Below, one piece after another: positions 24,474 through 32,391 of a stretch of DNA of 46,023 nucleotides. Under the pieces are notes generated by a model. That model did no database searches, was not told where the DNA came from, and saw nothing but the letters and a program-made list of their open reading frames with translations. Each line of letters begins with the position of its first letter. The stretch's first letter is position 1. The DNA comes from a virus: IMG/VR virus record IMGVR_UViG_3300006921_000025, positions 1 through 46,023 of that record. The stretch is one strand, 5' to 3'. The position numbers and the translations under genes are program-made.

Positions 24474-26125
24474 TGCCACAAGTGTTCAGTCCGGGTGAGG
24501 GAGAGACAAGACCACTTGACCCATCTTCAATCGTATATACCACAGCACAGAAAGTTGCTGATTTGTTAGATATAGGTCCACAAGAAGCAATAGCAACATC
24601 ATATGACAGTGACACTGATGGAGTTTATGTCACTGGTAATGATTACAGAAACATCGGATTCTCAGTTGGAGACTCGATATTAGTTTATTCAGATGCAGAC
24701 CCATTAGGTTTTGAACGTACTATCACTGCAATAACAAGTTCAATCAATGGTGTAAAACTAGCATTCAGTGGTAACGTGACTGCGGCAGATTATCAGACTG
24801 CTGACAATACATTTATTCAGAATCAAGCCTCTTTTTCAAACGGAAGAACAAGAGGTATTACAAAGAGTAAAGTTGAAAGTATCATACTTCGTATGCAAGA
24901 CCATATAGATAACAAAACTCATAATGCTTGGAGACCTTATTTAGTTCAAGCAGAATATATCAACTTCGATACTTACAAACCATATCGTCGTAGATATTAC
25001 ACAGATTACGTAGGTACTAGTCCGTTGTTATTTAGAAATGTACAACAAGTATTGAGATTAGAGTTGTGGCAAGGTGACGACTATCGAGAAATCGCTGCTG
25101 CTGAGGCTAGGATAAAAATAGAAAATTACGCAACATTATCTAACGATTCAATATATTTGTCTCCGGGCAATGGTAGCATGGCGACACTTACAGTTGGTAC
25201 TGGTACAACACAATGGCGGTCAGATTTTGATAAAACAACTACTGCACAAAACCTTGCTGATTTAATTAACAAAGAAGATAGAGTTGGGAAAACTGATGTT
25301 GTATTTTCTCCTAATTTCACATTAGAAGGTAGTACATCTAACGTTGCTGTACACAATGAGTTTCTCGCTACTGCTAATTCTGACTATGGTACTGGCACAG
25401 TCAAAGTTACTAGTATGAGACAAACAAGCGCTGGTGAGACTTGCAGTATAGCGGTTACCGATACTACTAGTATTGAAATATCACAAACATCAACATCCAG
25501 TGCTTATAGTGCATCTGTGAGTTCTACCACAGTTACTCTTGGGTATATTTACGAAGATAGTATTGCAACTATCGAAGCATCTAACACTACATCATTTGCA
25601 GAAAAAGGTCTACTGCAAATAGGAAATGAAGTGTTATCTTACACTGGTAAGACTGCAACCACGTTTCACCCCGATACAGGTGCTGTGACTGCTTTTGGTA
25701 CATTCACTGGTTGTGCTAATGTAAACGGCACACCTCTAACTACTCTAAACACAACTGGAACACTGATATCTCAACATAGATTATCAGTCGATTTGCATGG
25801 TGGTAGTGCTAGTGGTGACCAAGGTAGATTGCGAGATTGGTGGATAGACCATGAAATGGGTATTATCTACTTCAATAACTCATACCCTTTCTTTGAGTGG
25901 AATGCGATAAAGACATCATACATATATGGTGAGAGATACGTAGACAAAGCGATAGAGGATATTTGTACTAAGATGGTGGCTATTGATTTACTAATGAGTG
26001 ATGACCGAAGTGTACTGATACCTGAGGGTACACAAAATGTTGACCTAGCATCTAAAATACAATTATATCGAGCAGATATAGATAGAACATTCCCACGTTA
26101 CATAGAGGTGGTAACCTTTGAGTGA
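24473..26125 (+). CDS. Head-tail adaptor (gp6-like connector) with large beta insertion
   Basis: 550 residues, GGAGGGGGG upstream. The ends look like a helical head-completion adaptor: N-terminal YTTAQKVADLLDIGPQ and C-terminal VDKAIEDICTKMVAIDLLMSDDRS...IQLYRADIDRTFPRYIEV, a pattern typical of gp6/gp15-like connectors that sit under the portal. Between them, ~residues 60-110 and 230-440 are Ser/Thr/Gly-rich beta sequence, much longer than the ~100-150 residue phage adaptors, so the protein seems to carry extra exposed domains. Its place between head genes and tail genes fits. The exact family needs a profile or structure comparison. Confidence 0.6.
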   Translation: MPQVFSPGEGETRPLDPSSIVYTTAQKVADLLDIGPQEAIATSYDSDTDGVYVTGNDYRNIGFSVGDSILVYSDADPLGFERTITAITSSINGVKLAFSGNVTAADYQTADNTFIQNQASFSNGRTRGITKSKVESIILRMQDHIDNKTHNAWRPYLVQAEYINFDTYKPYRRRYYTDYVGTSPLLFRNVQQVLRLELWQGDDYREIAAAEARIKIENYATLSNDSIYLSPGNGSMATLTVGTGTTQWRSDFDKTTTAQNLADLINKEDRVGKTDVVFSPNFTLEGSTSNVAVHNEFLATANSDYGTGTVKVTSMRQTSAGETCSIAVTDTTSIEISQTSTSSAYSASVSSTTVTLGYIYEDSIATIEASNTTSFAEKGLLQIGNEVLSYTGKTATTFHPDTGAVTAFGTFTGCANVNGTPLTTLNTTGTLISQHRLSVDLHGGSASGDQGRLRDWWIDHEMGIIYFNNSYPFFEWNAIKTSYIYGERYVDKAIEDICTKMVAIDLLMSDDRSVLIPEGTQNVDLASKIQLYRADIDRTFPRYIEVVTFE

Positions 26126-26450
26126 TACAAAAAAGATAATCTACGATGAGTGGAAAGAAACTATATCTTTAGAATTAAGTAAAAAAGAATACCAAGCAGA
26201 TTTGCAGAAGGCTATTACAGAAGGGCCATCGGAATATAGAGAAGGTGTAGAACGTTCTGAAAAAGAACTAGAATCAGAAAATATGACTGTTGAACAAGAA
26301 GTAGCATTGAAAGATAGAGTCAATAGACGTATGATGACTGAATCACCGGGACTCATGGAACATAAACTCAAGAATGATGGCGGTAAATTAGTACCTGATT
26401 TTGATGCTCATGAACGCGAAAAACGTAAAAAGGAGTTTGCAGAATGGTAG
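26118..26450 (+). CDS. Small charged helical protein (TTG start)
   Basis: 110 residues. TTG 26118 is preceded by GAGGTGG at suitable distance and overlaps the upstream gene by 8 bases; the first in-frame ATG (residue 56) would lose half the protein. It is almost entirely charged helix (SDTKKIIYDEWKETISLELS..., AHEREKRKKEFAEW). Position between adaptor and tail terminator candidates suggests a head-tail joining or assembly factor. Not recognised. Confidence 0.65.
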   Translation: MSDTKKIIYDEWKETISLELSKKEYQADLQKAITEGPSEYREGVERSEKELESENMTVEQEVALKDRVNRRMMTESPGLMEHKLKNDGGKLVPDFDAHEREKRKKEFAEW

Positions 26451-26893
26451 CGACATTTGATGAAGGTATTGATGTAGTACTTGGTGTACTAAAAAATAAC
26501 TGGACTAGGGGTAATACTAACAATTTCAAACCCGTCATTATTGATATAGCAGACGTTTCACCGGAACGTGGAAAGAGACTTGACCTTGATAGAACGGATT
26601 ATGTCATGGTTTTTGAAACAGCACATAACGAAGAATTACCTGAAATGCTGTACGATTTTGTCACTACACGTATCAACATTACAGTAGATATGCGTACTAC
26701 AAGAAGTAGAGAGCAATTGAAAAAGATGGAAAATGAATTAAGAAGATGCATACATCTTAAAAGAAAAGGTGATGGTGTGAACTTTGATAGGCTTGTGTAC
26801 AAAACACGTACCGATTTATCAGATAGAAGTAAAAAACTGTTCAGAATGACCTTTCAGATAGAAGTTGTTATCTTTGCAGAGTTAATCCCATGA
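26444..26893 (+). CDS. Putative tail terminator / head-tail joining protein
   Basis: 149 residues; AAGGAG upstream and a 7-base overlap with the preceding gene. It has an alpha/beta layout: N-terminal helix (FDEGIDVVLGVLKNNW), strand with TDYVMVFETAH, strand RINITVDMRTT, helix REQLKKMENELRRCI, and final strand LFRMTFQIEVVIFAELI. This order resembles small tail-completion proteins of siphoviruses that cap the tube, and the gene sits immediately before the tail tube gene as such proteins usually do. The assignment rests on order and layout, not on a diagnostic motif. Confidence 0.5.
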   Translation: MVATFDEGIDVVLGVLKNNWTRGNTNNFKPVIIDIADVSPERGKRLDLDRTDYVMVFETAHNEELPEMLYDFVTTRINITVDMRTTRSREQLKKMENELRRCIHLKRKGDGVNFDRLVYKTRTDLSDRSKKLFRMTFQIEVVIFAELIP

Positions 26894-26907
26894 GGTGAGA
26901 GAGAGCC

Positions 26908-28980
26908 ATGCCGTCGACAGTATACAAGAGTGATTTGTCCGAGATTACATTCGGTCACGAAACTGGAGTGAGATTAGAACACGGATACGCAAGCGCTTTT
27001 ACATTTACAGCGTCTTTTGAAACTGACGCTAATGCCGCTAACGCACCGCATCAAGATTTAGTAAAAGACACTAGTGTAATCGTATTAAGTGGTGGTAGTG
27101 ATAATACCCCTGTAAACGCTGGAATATTAGAATATCCAAATGGTATGCTAGTCGGTAGCAAAGTTATATTCACAATAGCATCTTCTAGTCCTAATTGGGA
27201 CACACAAGATGATTATGCTGTATCGGGTAGAATGTATACTATAATCAAACAAGAAGTCTGTAATGACGCTGATAACGACAATGATGGTAAAACTGAGATT
27301 ACGGTAACACCTGCATTAAAGACAAATCACACAGCAGCAGACCAAGCGTCTAAGGCTAATGATGTAATGACTATCTTACCTTTTACTACACCCGCAATTG
27401 ATGTAGGTATGGAACACGCTGATGCTGCAAACGCATCTGCTGAGAGCGTATTGACTGACCAATTCGTTGGACTGGTAAGCACTGTCGCACTTCCTGAGAC
27501 TAAAGTAGACCTCAAGAGATACCATGTTGTTGGACTTGGTAGAGATGTAGCAGTACAAGTGCCGGGTAGATTTACTAACGTTGGTGGCTCATTTGAGTGT
27601 AATATACATAATGGTCGATGGTTCTATTATTGTTTAGGGCACGAAGTTGTAAACGCTGCGACTGTAAGACAAGATGGTCATGCTAGTGATACATTTTCCT
27701 TGTCTGCTGCTGTTTATTCAGGAGATTCTTACATAGCATTCGATAGTAGCGGTAGCACTAATCCAGCAATTAATTCAGTAGATGTAGGTGTAGGTGACTA
27801 TGTATTCTTACTAGGCGGTGACAATACAGAAGGTGTTGATAAAGTAGATGTGCAGAGTTACAGAGATACTGGTGTTGGTGGTGGGGCTGATGCAGATGCA
27901 TGGCCGAATGTAAACGCTACACAGATAATTGACAAGGCTATGAAAGAAGAAGCAAGAAGAATAGTAGCCATTACTGTAACTGGTGGTGCTGGTAAAGTTT
28001 GGCTAGACGACCCTCTACAATTTTCGTATGAAGATAATACAGTAGTAGAGTTTGCTAGATATGCAACAGATAGTAGCAATGGTAGTCCTCATAGAGATAC
28101 TACAACTGGTGCTTTAACTAATCCAGTTAACCATCTTTTCTTTTCTCGTACAACTGTACCTTCTTTTGCTATGGAAGTCAGTGTTAGAAGAAGAGACATA
28201 GACAGTAACGATGGTACTACCGATGGTGGTACAGGAGATTCAAAACAACTAACACGGGTCTTTAGAGGCTGTAAAGTTAAAGATTTCTCACTAACCACAG
28301 ACACAGACGCTGCTCTAAGATTGACAGCAAACTTTGACTCAGCATTATGTTATACAGATACTGGTAGATTAGAAGCAAGTAACAAGGGAGATAGATACAA
28401 TACACACAGACTCTTTGAAGATACTGCTAATACAGAAGTGAAGAGAAAAGTATCGGGTATAGGTAAAGGTACACAGAAACCATTCATGTTCTACAACGGT
28501 TCTATATCTATGTTAGGTACAACACTGGGTCAAGTTGTTTCATTCACGTTAAACGGTAAGACTGGTGTAGAGCAGTACTATACTATTGGTGCGGCTAATA
28601 TAGCAAACAGTGCTACCGACCAAGTTCCATTTGCTGGTACTCGTAACCCTACACTAGCAGTAGAGGGTAAAACAGAGTATGACCTTGAGATGGAGATAAT
28701 TGTAGATGACCCATTATTCTATCACAATATGCGTAGAGCAGTGGAGAACTTTGATGATACAGATGAGACTGCACAAACTGATTCAGACATGATACGCTTG
28801 TCATTTACAAAACAAGTATCTAGTGGTACAGCAGAATCTATTGACATACTAATGGATGACTATTACATTGTTGAAGCACCATTGCCTGTGCCTGAGGATA
28901 AAGGACCACTCAGAGCAAAACTAAAGATTCTACCTAAGTCAGTCAAGGTTATTGCTGTTGATACAGTCATACATGCTTGA
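26908..28980 (+). CDS. Major tail tube protein with insertions
   Basis: 690 residues, GAGGTGAGAG upstream. Tube-like segments are visible at both ends: residues ~1-40 (SEITFGHETGVRLEHGYAS), ~450-480 (FRGCKVKDFSLTTDTDAALRLTANFD), ~525-550 (FMFYNGSISMLGTTLGQVVSFTLNGK) and a C-terminal DLEMEIIVDDPLFYHNMRRA region. These repeat the 'xGxxVxxFTLxxDxxxxLxxxxDF' style of archaeal and bacterial tail tube proteins. Most tubes are 150-350 residues, so the central Ser/Asp/Gly-rich ~350 residues probably form extra surface domains. It lies between the terminator candidate and the tail chaperones, as expected. It would polymerise around the tape measure. Confidence 0.7.
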   Translation: MPSTVYKSDLSEITFGHETGVRLEHGYASAFTFTASFETDANAANAPHQDLVKDTSVIVLSGGSDNTPVNAGILEYPNGMLVGSKVIFTIASSSPNWDTQDDYAVSGRMYTIIKQEVCNDADNDNDGKTEITVTPALKTNHTAADQASKANDVMTILPFTTPAIDVGMEHADAANASAESVLTDQFVGLVSTVALPETKVDLKRYHVVGLGRDVAVQVPGRFTNVGGSFECNIHNGRWFYYCLGHEVVNAATVRQDGHASDTFSLSAAVYSGDSYIAFDSSGSTNPAINSVDVGVGDYVFLLGGDNTEGVDKVDVQSYRDTGVGGGADADAWPNVNATQIIDKAMKEEARRIVAITVTGGAGKVWLDDPLQFSYEDNTVVEFARYATDSSNGSPHRDTTTGALTNPVNHLFFSRTTVPSFAMEVSVRRRDIDSNDGTTDGGTGDSKQLTRVFRGCKVKDFSLTTDTDAALRLTANFDSALCYTDTGRLEASNKGDRYNTHRLFEDTANTEVKRKVSGIGKGTQKPFMFYNGSISMLGTTLGQVVSFTLNGKTGVEQYYTIGAANIANSATDQVPFAGTRNPTLAVEGKTEYDLEMEIIVDDPLFYHNMRRAVENFDDTDETAQTDSDMIRLSFTKQVSSGTAESIDILMDDYYIVEAPLPVPEDKGPLRAKLKILPKSVKVIAVDTVIHA

Positions 28981-28989
28981 GGTGAAATA

Positions 28990-29736
28990 GTGTTACCAAC
29001 TGCTGTAAAAAGAGTTCAGTTCTACTCTCGTAATTCTCACGAAAAGTATGTTTATTGGTTAATCGATAGTGTCGATATACCGTACAACCAAGAGTTGTTC
29101 AAAACTAATTCTAGAAACGTAGTAGACTCTATGGTTCTAAGAATGATTAATGAAGGTAAGACAATTACCGAAGAAACTGTGTTTGAACCTATCGCTAGAG
29201 AGATAGAAGACACACCTGTTAAAACAATCATCGAGAAAATAGAGGAAGAAGAACCTTCATGGGTAGAGGCTGCTAGGAGCGCAATAAGCGAAGTAGTAGA
29301 AGACGTGGTAGAAGAGATACAAGAGAAGGTGGAAGAAGTTGCTGAAGTTGTTGAAAATGCTATCGAAGATGCAGTGGGAATTACTTTTGACAAGCCTGTT
29401 CAAAATGTTGAAGAAAATCTTGAAATGATGATAGTCCCCGAAGTTAATAATCCGTTTGGTGGGGAAATTGATTACAATTCTTTCACCGTAAGAGAACTCC
29501 AAAAAGAATGCAAAGCACGCGGAATTACCATTCGTGGTACTAAATCTGAGGTAGTGTTAAGGCTACGACACGACGACGCAGGTATTGTCGAGCAACCGAC
29601 ACAAGGTGTAACAGAAGCCCATTCGCAAGAGTCTGCCGATGTAACACCGGATGCCCCCTCGCAAGAGGCTGCAACCGAGGAAGTGACAACAGATGACGAT
29701 AGTAGACAAACAGAACTTACTGGCGAAGAAGAATGA
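28990..29736 (+). CDS. SAP-domain protein with Glu/Val-rich helix (GTG start)
   Basis: 248 residues from GTG 28990, directly after GAGGTGAAAT. The N-terminal ~75 residues are alpha/beta. Residues ~80-130 form an acidic Glu/Val-rich helix (EVVEDVVEEIQEKVEEVAEVV). A SAP motif follows at ~163-192 (FTVRELQKECKARGITIRGT then KSEVVLRLR), a helix-turn-helix fold that often binds DNA. The last 50 residues are acidic and disordered. A DNA-binding-type domain in the tail region is odd; it may instead mediate protein contacts. It overlaps the next gene by 44 bases, and the chaperone's ribosome site lies inside it. Confidence 0.7.
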   Translation: MLPTAVKRVQFYSRNSHEKYVYWLIDSVDIPYNQELFKTNSRNVVDSMVLRMINEGKTITEETVFEPIAREIEDTPVKTIIEKIEEEEPSWVEAARSAISEVVEDVVEEIQEKVEEVAEVVENAIEDAVGITFDKPVQNVEENLEMMIVPEVNNPFGGEIDYNSFTVRELQKECKARGITIRGTKSEVVLRLRHDDAGIVEQPTQGVTEAHSQESADVTPDAPSQEAATEEVTTDDDSRQTELTGEEE

Positions 29737-30055
29737 ACAACGACACGAAATCCGTGTAGACAAAGAAAATCCTGATTTAATGATGGAAGTATGGATTAGA
29801 GAATTAACTTTCTTTGATGTACAACAAGCAGCACAAAGTATGTTTCAGATGAATGGTGATGATATATCGCTAAACCTTCAAGGATACTGGCGTTACGCAT
29901 TTTCAAACTGGGTCGTAAGAACAAACCCGGAACTTACCGTAGACGACATGATGAACTTAAACGCATATGTCGGTCAACAAATAGCCTCTCTATTACCAAA
30001 GCCCGATGAACTGGCGGAGGCAATGCAGGGGGGTTTTACGAAAGCGAGCAACTGA
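29693..30055 (+). CDS. Tail assembly chaperone, G-type (zero-frame product)
   Basis: 120 residues, GAGGAAGTGA upstream, ending at TGA 30053-30055. The body is helical (EVWIRELTFFDVQQAAQSMF; YWRYAFSNWVV; TVDDMMNLNAYVGQQIASLL), like gpG-type chaperones that coat the tape measure. It precedes the tape measure gene and follows the tube gene. Near its 3' end, CA-GGG-GGG-TTTT contains a slippery heptamer (30028-30034) that would move some ribosomes into the -1 frame, extending the protein with the T segment. This is the conserved arrangement of tail chaperones in siphoviruses and myoviruses. Confidence 0.75.
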   Translation: MTIVDKQNLLAKKNEQRHEIRVDKENPDLMMEVWIRELTFFDVQQAAQSMFQMNGDDISLNLQGYWRYAFSNWVVRTNPELTVDDMMNLNAYVGQQIASLLPKPDELAEAMQGGFTKASN

Positions 30056-30330
30056 GGGTTCGGCAATTTCTAAAGAAAAAGGTAATTAAAAACCCTAGTG
30101 ATTTAGAAATGCAGATGCAGTTGTTCGCATACATCGTAGCGAAACATTACAGCATATCACTACATGAGGTATACCATATGAGCGAGGGCGTCTTCAAACA
30201 ATCTCTATCATGGGCACTTGCTGTCAATGAAGAAGAGCGCCTAGCAGAGAAAAAACAGAACCTAGAAAATAATACAGAAAGTAGTGATGTAGTAGATTTT
30301 GATTATTCATTTTTAGAGAGGGAAGATTAG
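30010..30330 (+). CDS. Tail assembly chaperone T segment, read by -1 frameshift (GT fusion)
   Basis: This frame is open from after the TGA at 30007-30009 to the TAG at 30328-30330 and overlaps the end of the G gene. A -1 slip at 30028-30034 joins 114 residues of G to 98 residues from here (FYESEQLRVRQFLKKK..., LFAYIVAKHYSISLHEVYHM), giving a ~212-residue GT protein. An ATG at 30109 exists but has no ribosome site, so separate translation is unlikely. In known systems the G and GT forms in unequal amounts recruit tail tube protein to the tape measure. The C-terminus is acidic. Confidence 0.7.
   Translation, partial: TGGGNAGGFYESEQLRVRQFLKKKVIKNPSDLEMQMQLFAYIVAKHYSISLHEVYHMSEGVFKQSLSWALAVNEEERLAEKKQNLENNTESSDVVDFDYSFLERED
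30028..30034 (+). promoter_or_regulatory. Programmed -1 frameshift site G GGG GGT
   Basis: In the G gene frame the codons are CAG GGG GGT TTT, so the heptamer G GGG GGT fits X XXY YYZ exactly. Both tRNAs can re-pair in the -1 frame (GGG GGG), after which TTT TAC GAA continues the T frame. The zero-frame stop lies 19 bases downstream and the -1 frame opens just upstream, so the two frames overlap only around this site. Confidence 0.75.
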
Positions 30331-30331
30331 T

Positions 30332-31255
30332 ATGGCACTAGGAGCGTTACTCAATTCTTTGGCTTCTACGACTAGTGCTCTAAGTGGTATAGGTAGCATG
30401 ATGAGTACACTCGGTAGTGTAGCCAGTAGTATAGGTAGTTCACTCGGTAAAGCACTCAAGGCTGCTGGTAAAGTAGCGCGAAAAGTATTCAAAGAAATGA
30501 AAGACTTATGGGATAAAACAATTGGTCCTTTATGGGATTGGTACAAAGCAAAATCAATAGCAAACTTAAATGCTATAAAATCTGTATTTGGTATTTTACT
30601 CAGTGGGATGCGAAGTTTATGGAATGCTACTATTATGCCGATATGGAATCTGATGAAAGAGGGAATGATGTTTTGGGTTAACATATTCAAAGGTGAGTGG
30701 GGTAAAGCCCTAGATAATGTCAAAACTATATGGAATGGTACTTTTGGTAAACTATGGTCGGGATTAAAAGCAGGTGCTTCCTTAGCCTTTAACGGAATCA
30801 AAACTATTTCAAAACTTATTTTTAGTGGTATGGGTACTATATTTGATGTTACTTTTGGAAATGCATTTCGTAGTCTAAAAATAGCAGCGTTAAGTGTATT
30901 TGATACAATAGGCAGTGCTTGGGATACTGTTACAAACGTTATGACGGCAGTATATGATAAAACATTAGGCATGGTCTTTGATAAAATTGGTGGCGCTTTG
31001 AAAGGGGTGTTTAATTTTGGTAAATCAATAGTTGGCGGAGTAAAAGATTTAGGAAGTAGCGCCATAAATGCTGTCACTGGTGGCGGTGGAGGTGGAGATT
31101 CACCTAGTGGTGGCAGAGGCCACACTTTCAATATGACATTCAATTTAAGCGGGCTTACTGACCGTACTGATAAAAGACAATTAGCAAGAGAAATCAGCGA
31201 CTTAGTACAACAAGAAATGTCACGCAGTATCGGTGGTGTAGGTAGAGGTAGGTGA
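30332..31255 (+). CDS. Tape measure protein (short)
   Basis: 307 residues starting one base after the T frame stop, with AGAGGGAAG upstream. Its composition is typical of tape measures: N-terminal Ser/Gly/Leu-rich helix (MALGALLNSLASTTSALSGIG), then a long chain of amphipathic helices with regularly spaced Trp and Phe (LWDKTIGPLWDWYK, LWNATIMPIWNLMKEG, IWNGTFGKLWSGLKAG), a Gly run (~250), and a C-terminal SDLVQQEMSRSIGG helix. Position after the frameshifting chaperones is diagnostic. At about 0.15 nm per residue the tail would be roughly 45 nm, short for a siphovirus. An unusually long antisense frame over this gene is a compositional shadow. Confidence 0.85.
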   Translation: MALGALLNSLASTTSALSGIGSMMSTLGSVASSIGSSLGKALKAAGKVARKVFKEMKDLWDKTIGPLWDWYKAKSIANLNAIKSVFGILLSGMRSLWNATIMPIWNLMKEGMMFWVNIFKGEWGKALDNVKTIWNGTFGKLWSGLKAGASLAFNGIKTISKLIFSGMGTIFDVTFGNAFRSLKIAALSVFDTIGSAWDTVTNVMTAVYDKTLGMVFDKIGGALKGVFNFGKSIVGGVKDLGSSAINAVTGGGGGGDSPSGGRGHTFNMTFNLSGLTDRTDKRQLAREISDLVQQEMSRSIGGVGRGR

Positions 31256-31259
31256 TTGA

Positions 31260-32372
31260 ATGGCTGGGGGCATTCCAATTAGATTAGTACAAGAAAATGG
31301 TAACACCATCGAACTAGACGCTACCACTATGGTTCTCAGTACTTCTCGTAAGGTAGGAGGCTCACCTATACCGTTCACTGGAAGTAAGCGTATAGGTATG
31401 GATTTGAACGTTAACAGTGCTATGATAAATATTCAAGGCATCATTGCAGACGATAGAGAGGGTACAAAGAGTACAGCACACAATGCTACAATTAATTTTG
31501 GATTAACAAACACTGGTCTTCAATTTACTACCGCAAGTAATCTCAGTATGTTATTAAATTATAATTTAGTATTACAAACTTTTGATACAGCAATAAATGG
31601 TGCTAATAAATTAATATCTTTTACAACTACTAGTTCTACTGGTGGTACTGCTTATTCTTCTAATGGTGGCTCAGGTAGTAGTCCAACTGTATTAGTGAAT
31701 ACTAGCGACGCTACATCTGTTCAATTAGCAACTGCGGTTGTTGCATATATCAACGCTCAATTAAGTTCAGACTTTACCGCTACGCCCGTTGAAGGTCTAG
31801 ATTATAACGATGCACCATCTAATTGTATCGTAAATATAGCAATGACTAGTTTAGGTAAAAACAGCGCTATGAGTAGAACTACCCCTAAGTTTCAAATTAA
31901 ACTTGCAACGAATCGGGTTTTCTTACAACCTCCTACTATCAACAAGTTCGCTGGAGGGTCAGACGGTGGAAAAAAATCTGCTGGTGACAAAACTATGGAT
32001 TTATACGGCATAATCAACAACAGTAAGAGAAGAGGTCCGGTGAGTGATTTCTTTAACAGAAAAAACGGTAGACAAAGTGAGGTAAAAGATTACATTGTTG
32101 GAATACAGATACCGTATAACTCTACTTTGAAAGCAACTGGTGGTGACCAATATGTTGCGAGGAATTTCTTCATGCCTACTGGTAATTACGATGGACATGA
32201 TAAAACATCAGAAGGAAATGATTTACCAGCCAGTGTAGATTTTTCTATGAAGGAGGAAACTACTGGGATACAAGGGTCGGTGCAAAAGTTTGACATTACA
32301 TACGATGCTGGAGAGTCGGTTTACAATTTTAATATGATATTCGCACCGATAGATAATTTGATTCTATCTTAG
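31260..32372 (+). CDS. Putative distal tail / tail-tip protein
   Basis: 370 residues, AGGTGATT upstream. The N-terminal ~75 residues are beta-rich (GIPIRLVQENGNTIELDATT, IGMDLNVNSAMINIQGIIADD), followed by a Ser/Thr/Gly-rich insertion (~110-230) and a final beta region (SVQKFDITYDAGESVYNFNM). The gene follows the tape measure and precedes the giant tail protein, the usual place of the distal tail protein ring that joins tube and tip. The layout fits but no diagnostic motif is visible, so another baseplate or tip component is possible. Confidence 0.5.
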   Translation: MAGGIPIRLVQENGNTIELDATTMVLSTSRKVGGSPIPFTGSKRIGMDLNVNSAMINIQGIIADDREGTKSTAHNATINFGLTNTGLQFTTASNLSMLLNYNLVLQTFDTAINGANKLISFTTTSSTGGTAYSSNGGSGSSPTVLVNTSDATSVQLATAVVAYINAQLSSDFTATPVEGLDYNDAPSNCIVNIAMTSLGKNSAMSRTTPKFQIKLATNRVFLQPPTINKFAGGSDGGKKSAGDKTMDLYGIINNSKRRGPVSDFFNRKNGRQSEVKDYIVGIQIPYNSTLKATGGDQYVARNFFMPTGNYDGHDKTSEGNDLPASVDFSMKEETTGIQGSVQKFDITYDAGESVYNFNMIFAPIDNLILS

Positions 32373-32391
32373 ATAACTTGGGGGAAGACGG

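Noticed and set aside
29693-30330. Frameshift mutation or sequencing error splitting one chaperone gene
   Set aside because: The overlap contains a perfect slippery heptamer at the position expected of tail chaperones, so programmed recoding explains it better.
30313-31278. 321-codon antisense frame over the tape measure gene
   Set aside because: It lies opposite a gene with clear tape-measure composition, ribosome site and context. Its Pro/Leu-rich product is what antisense of this codon use yields.
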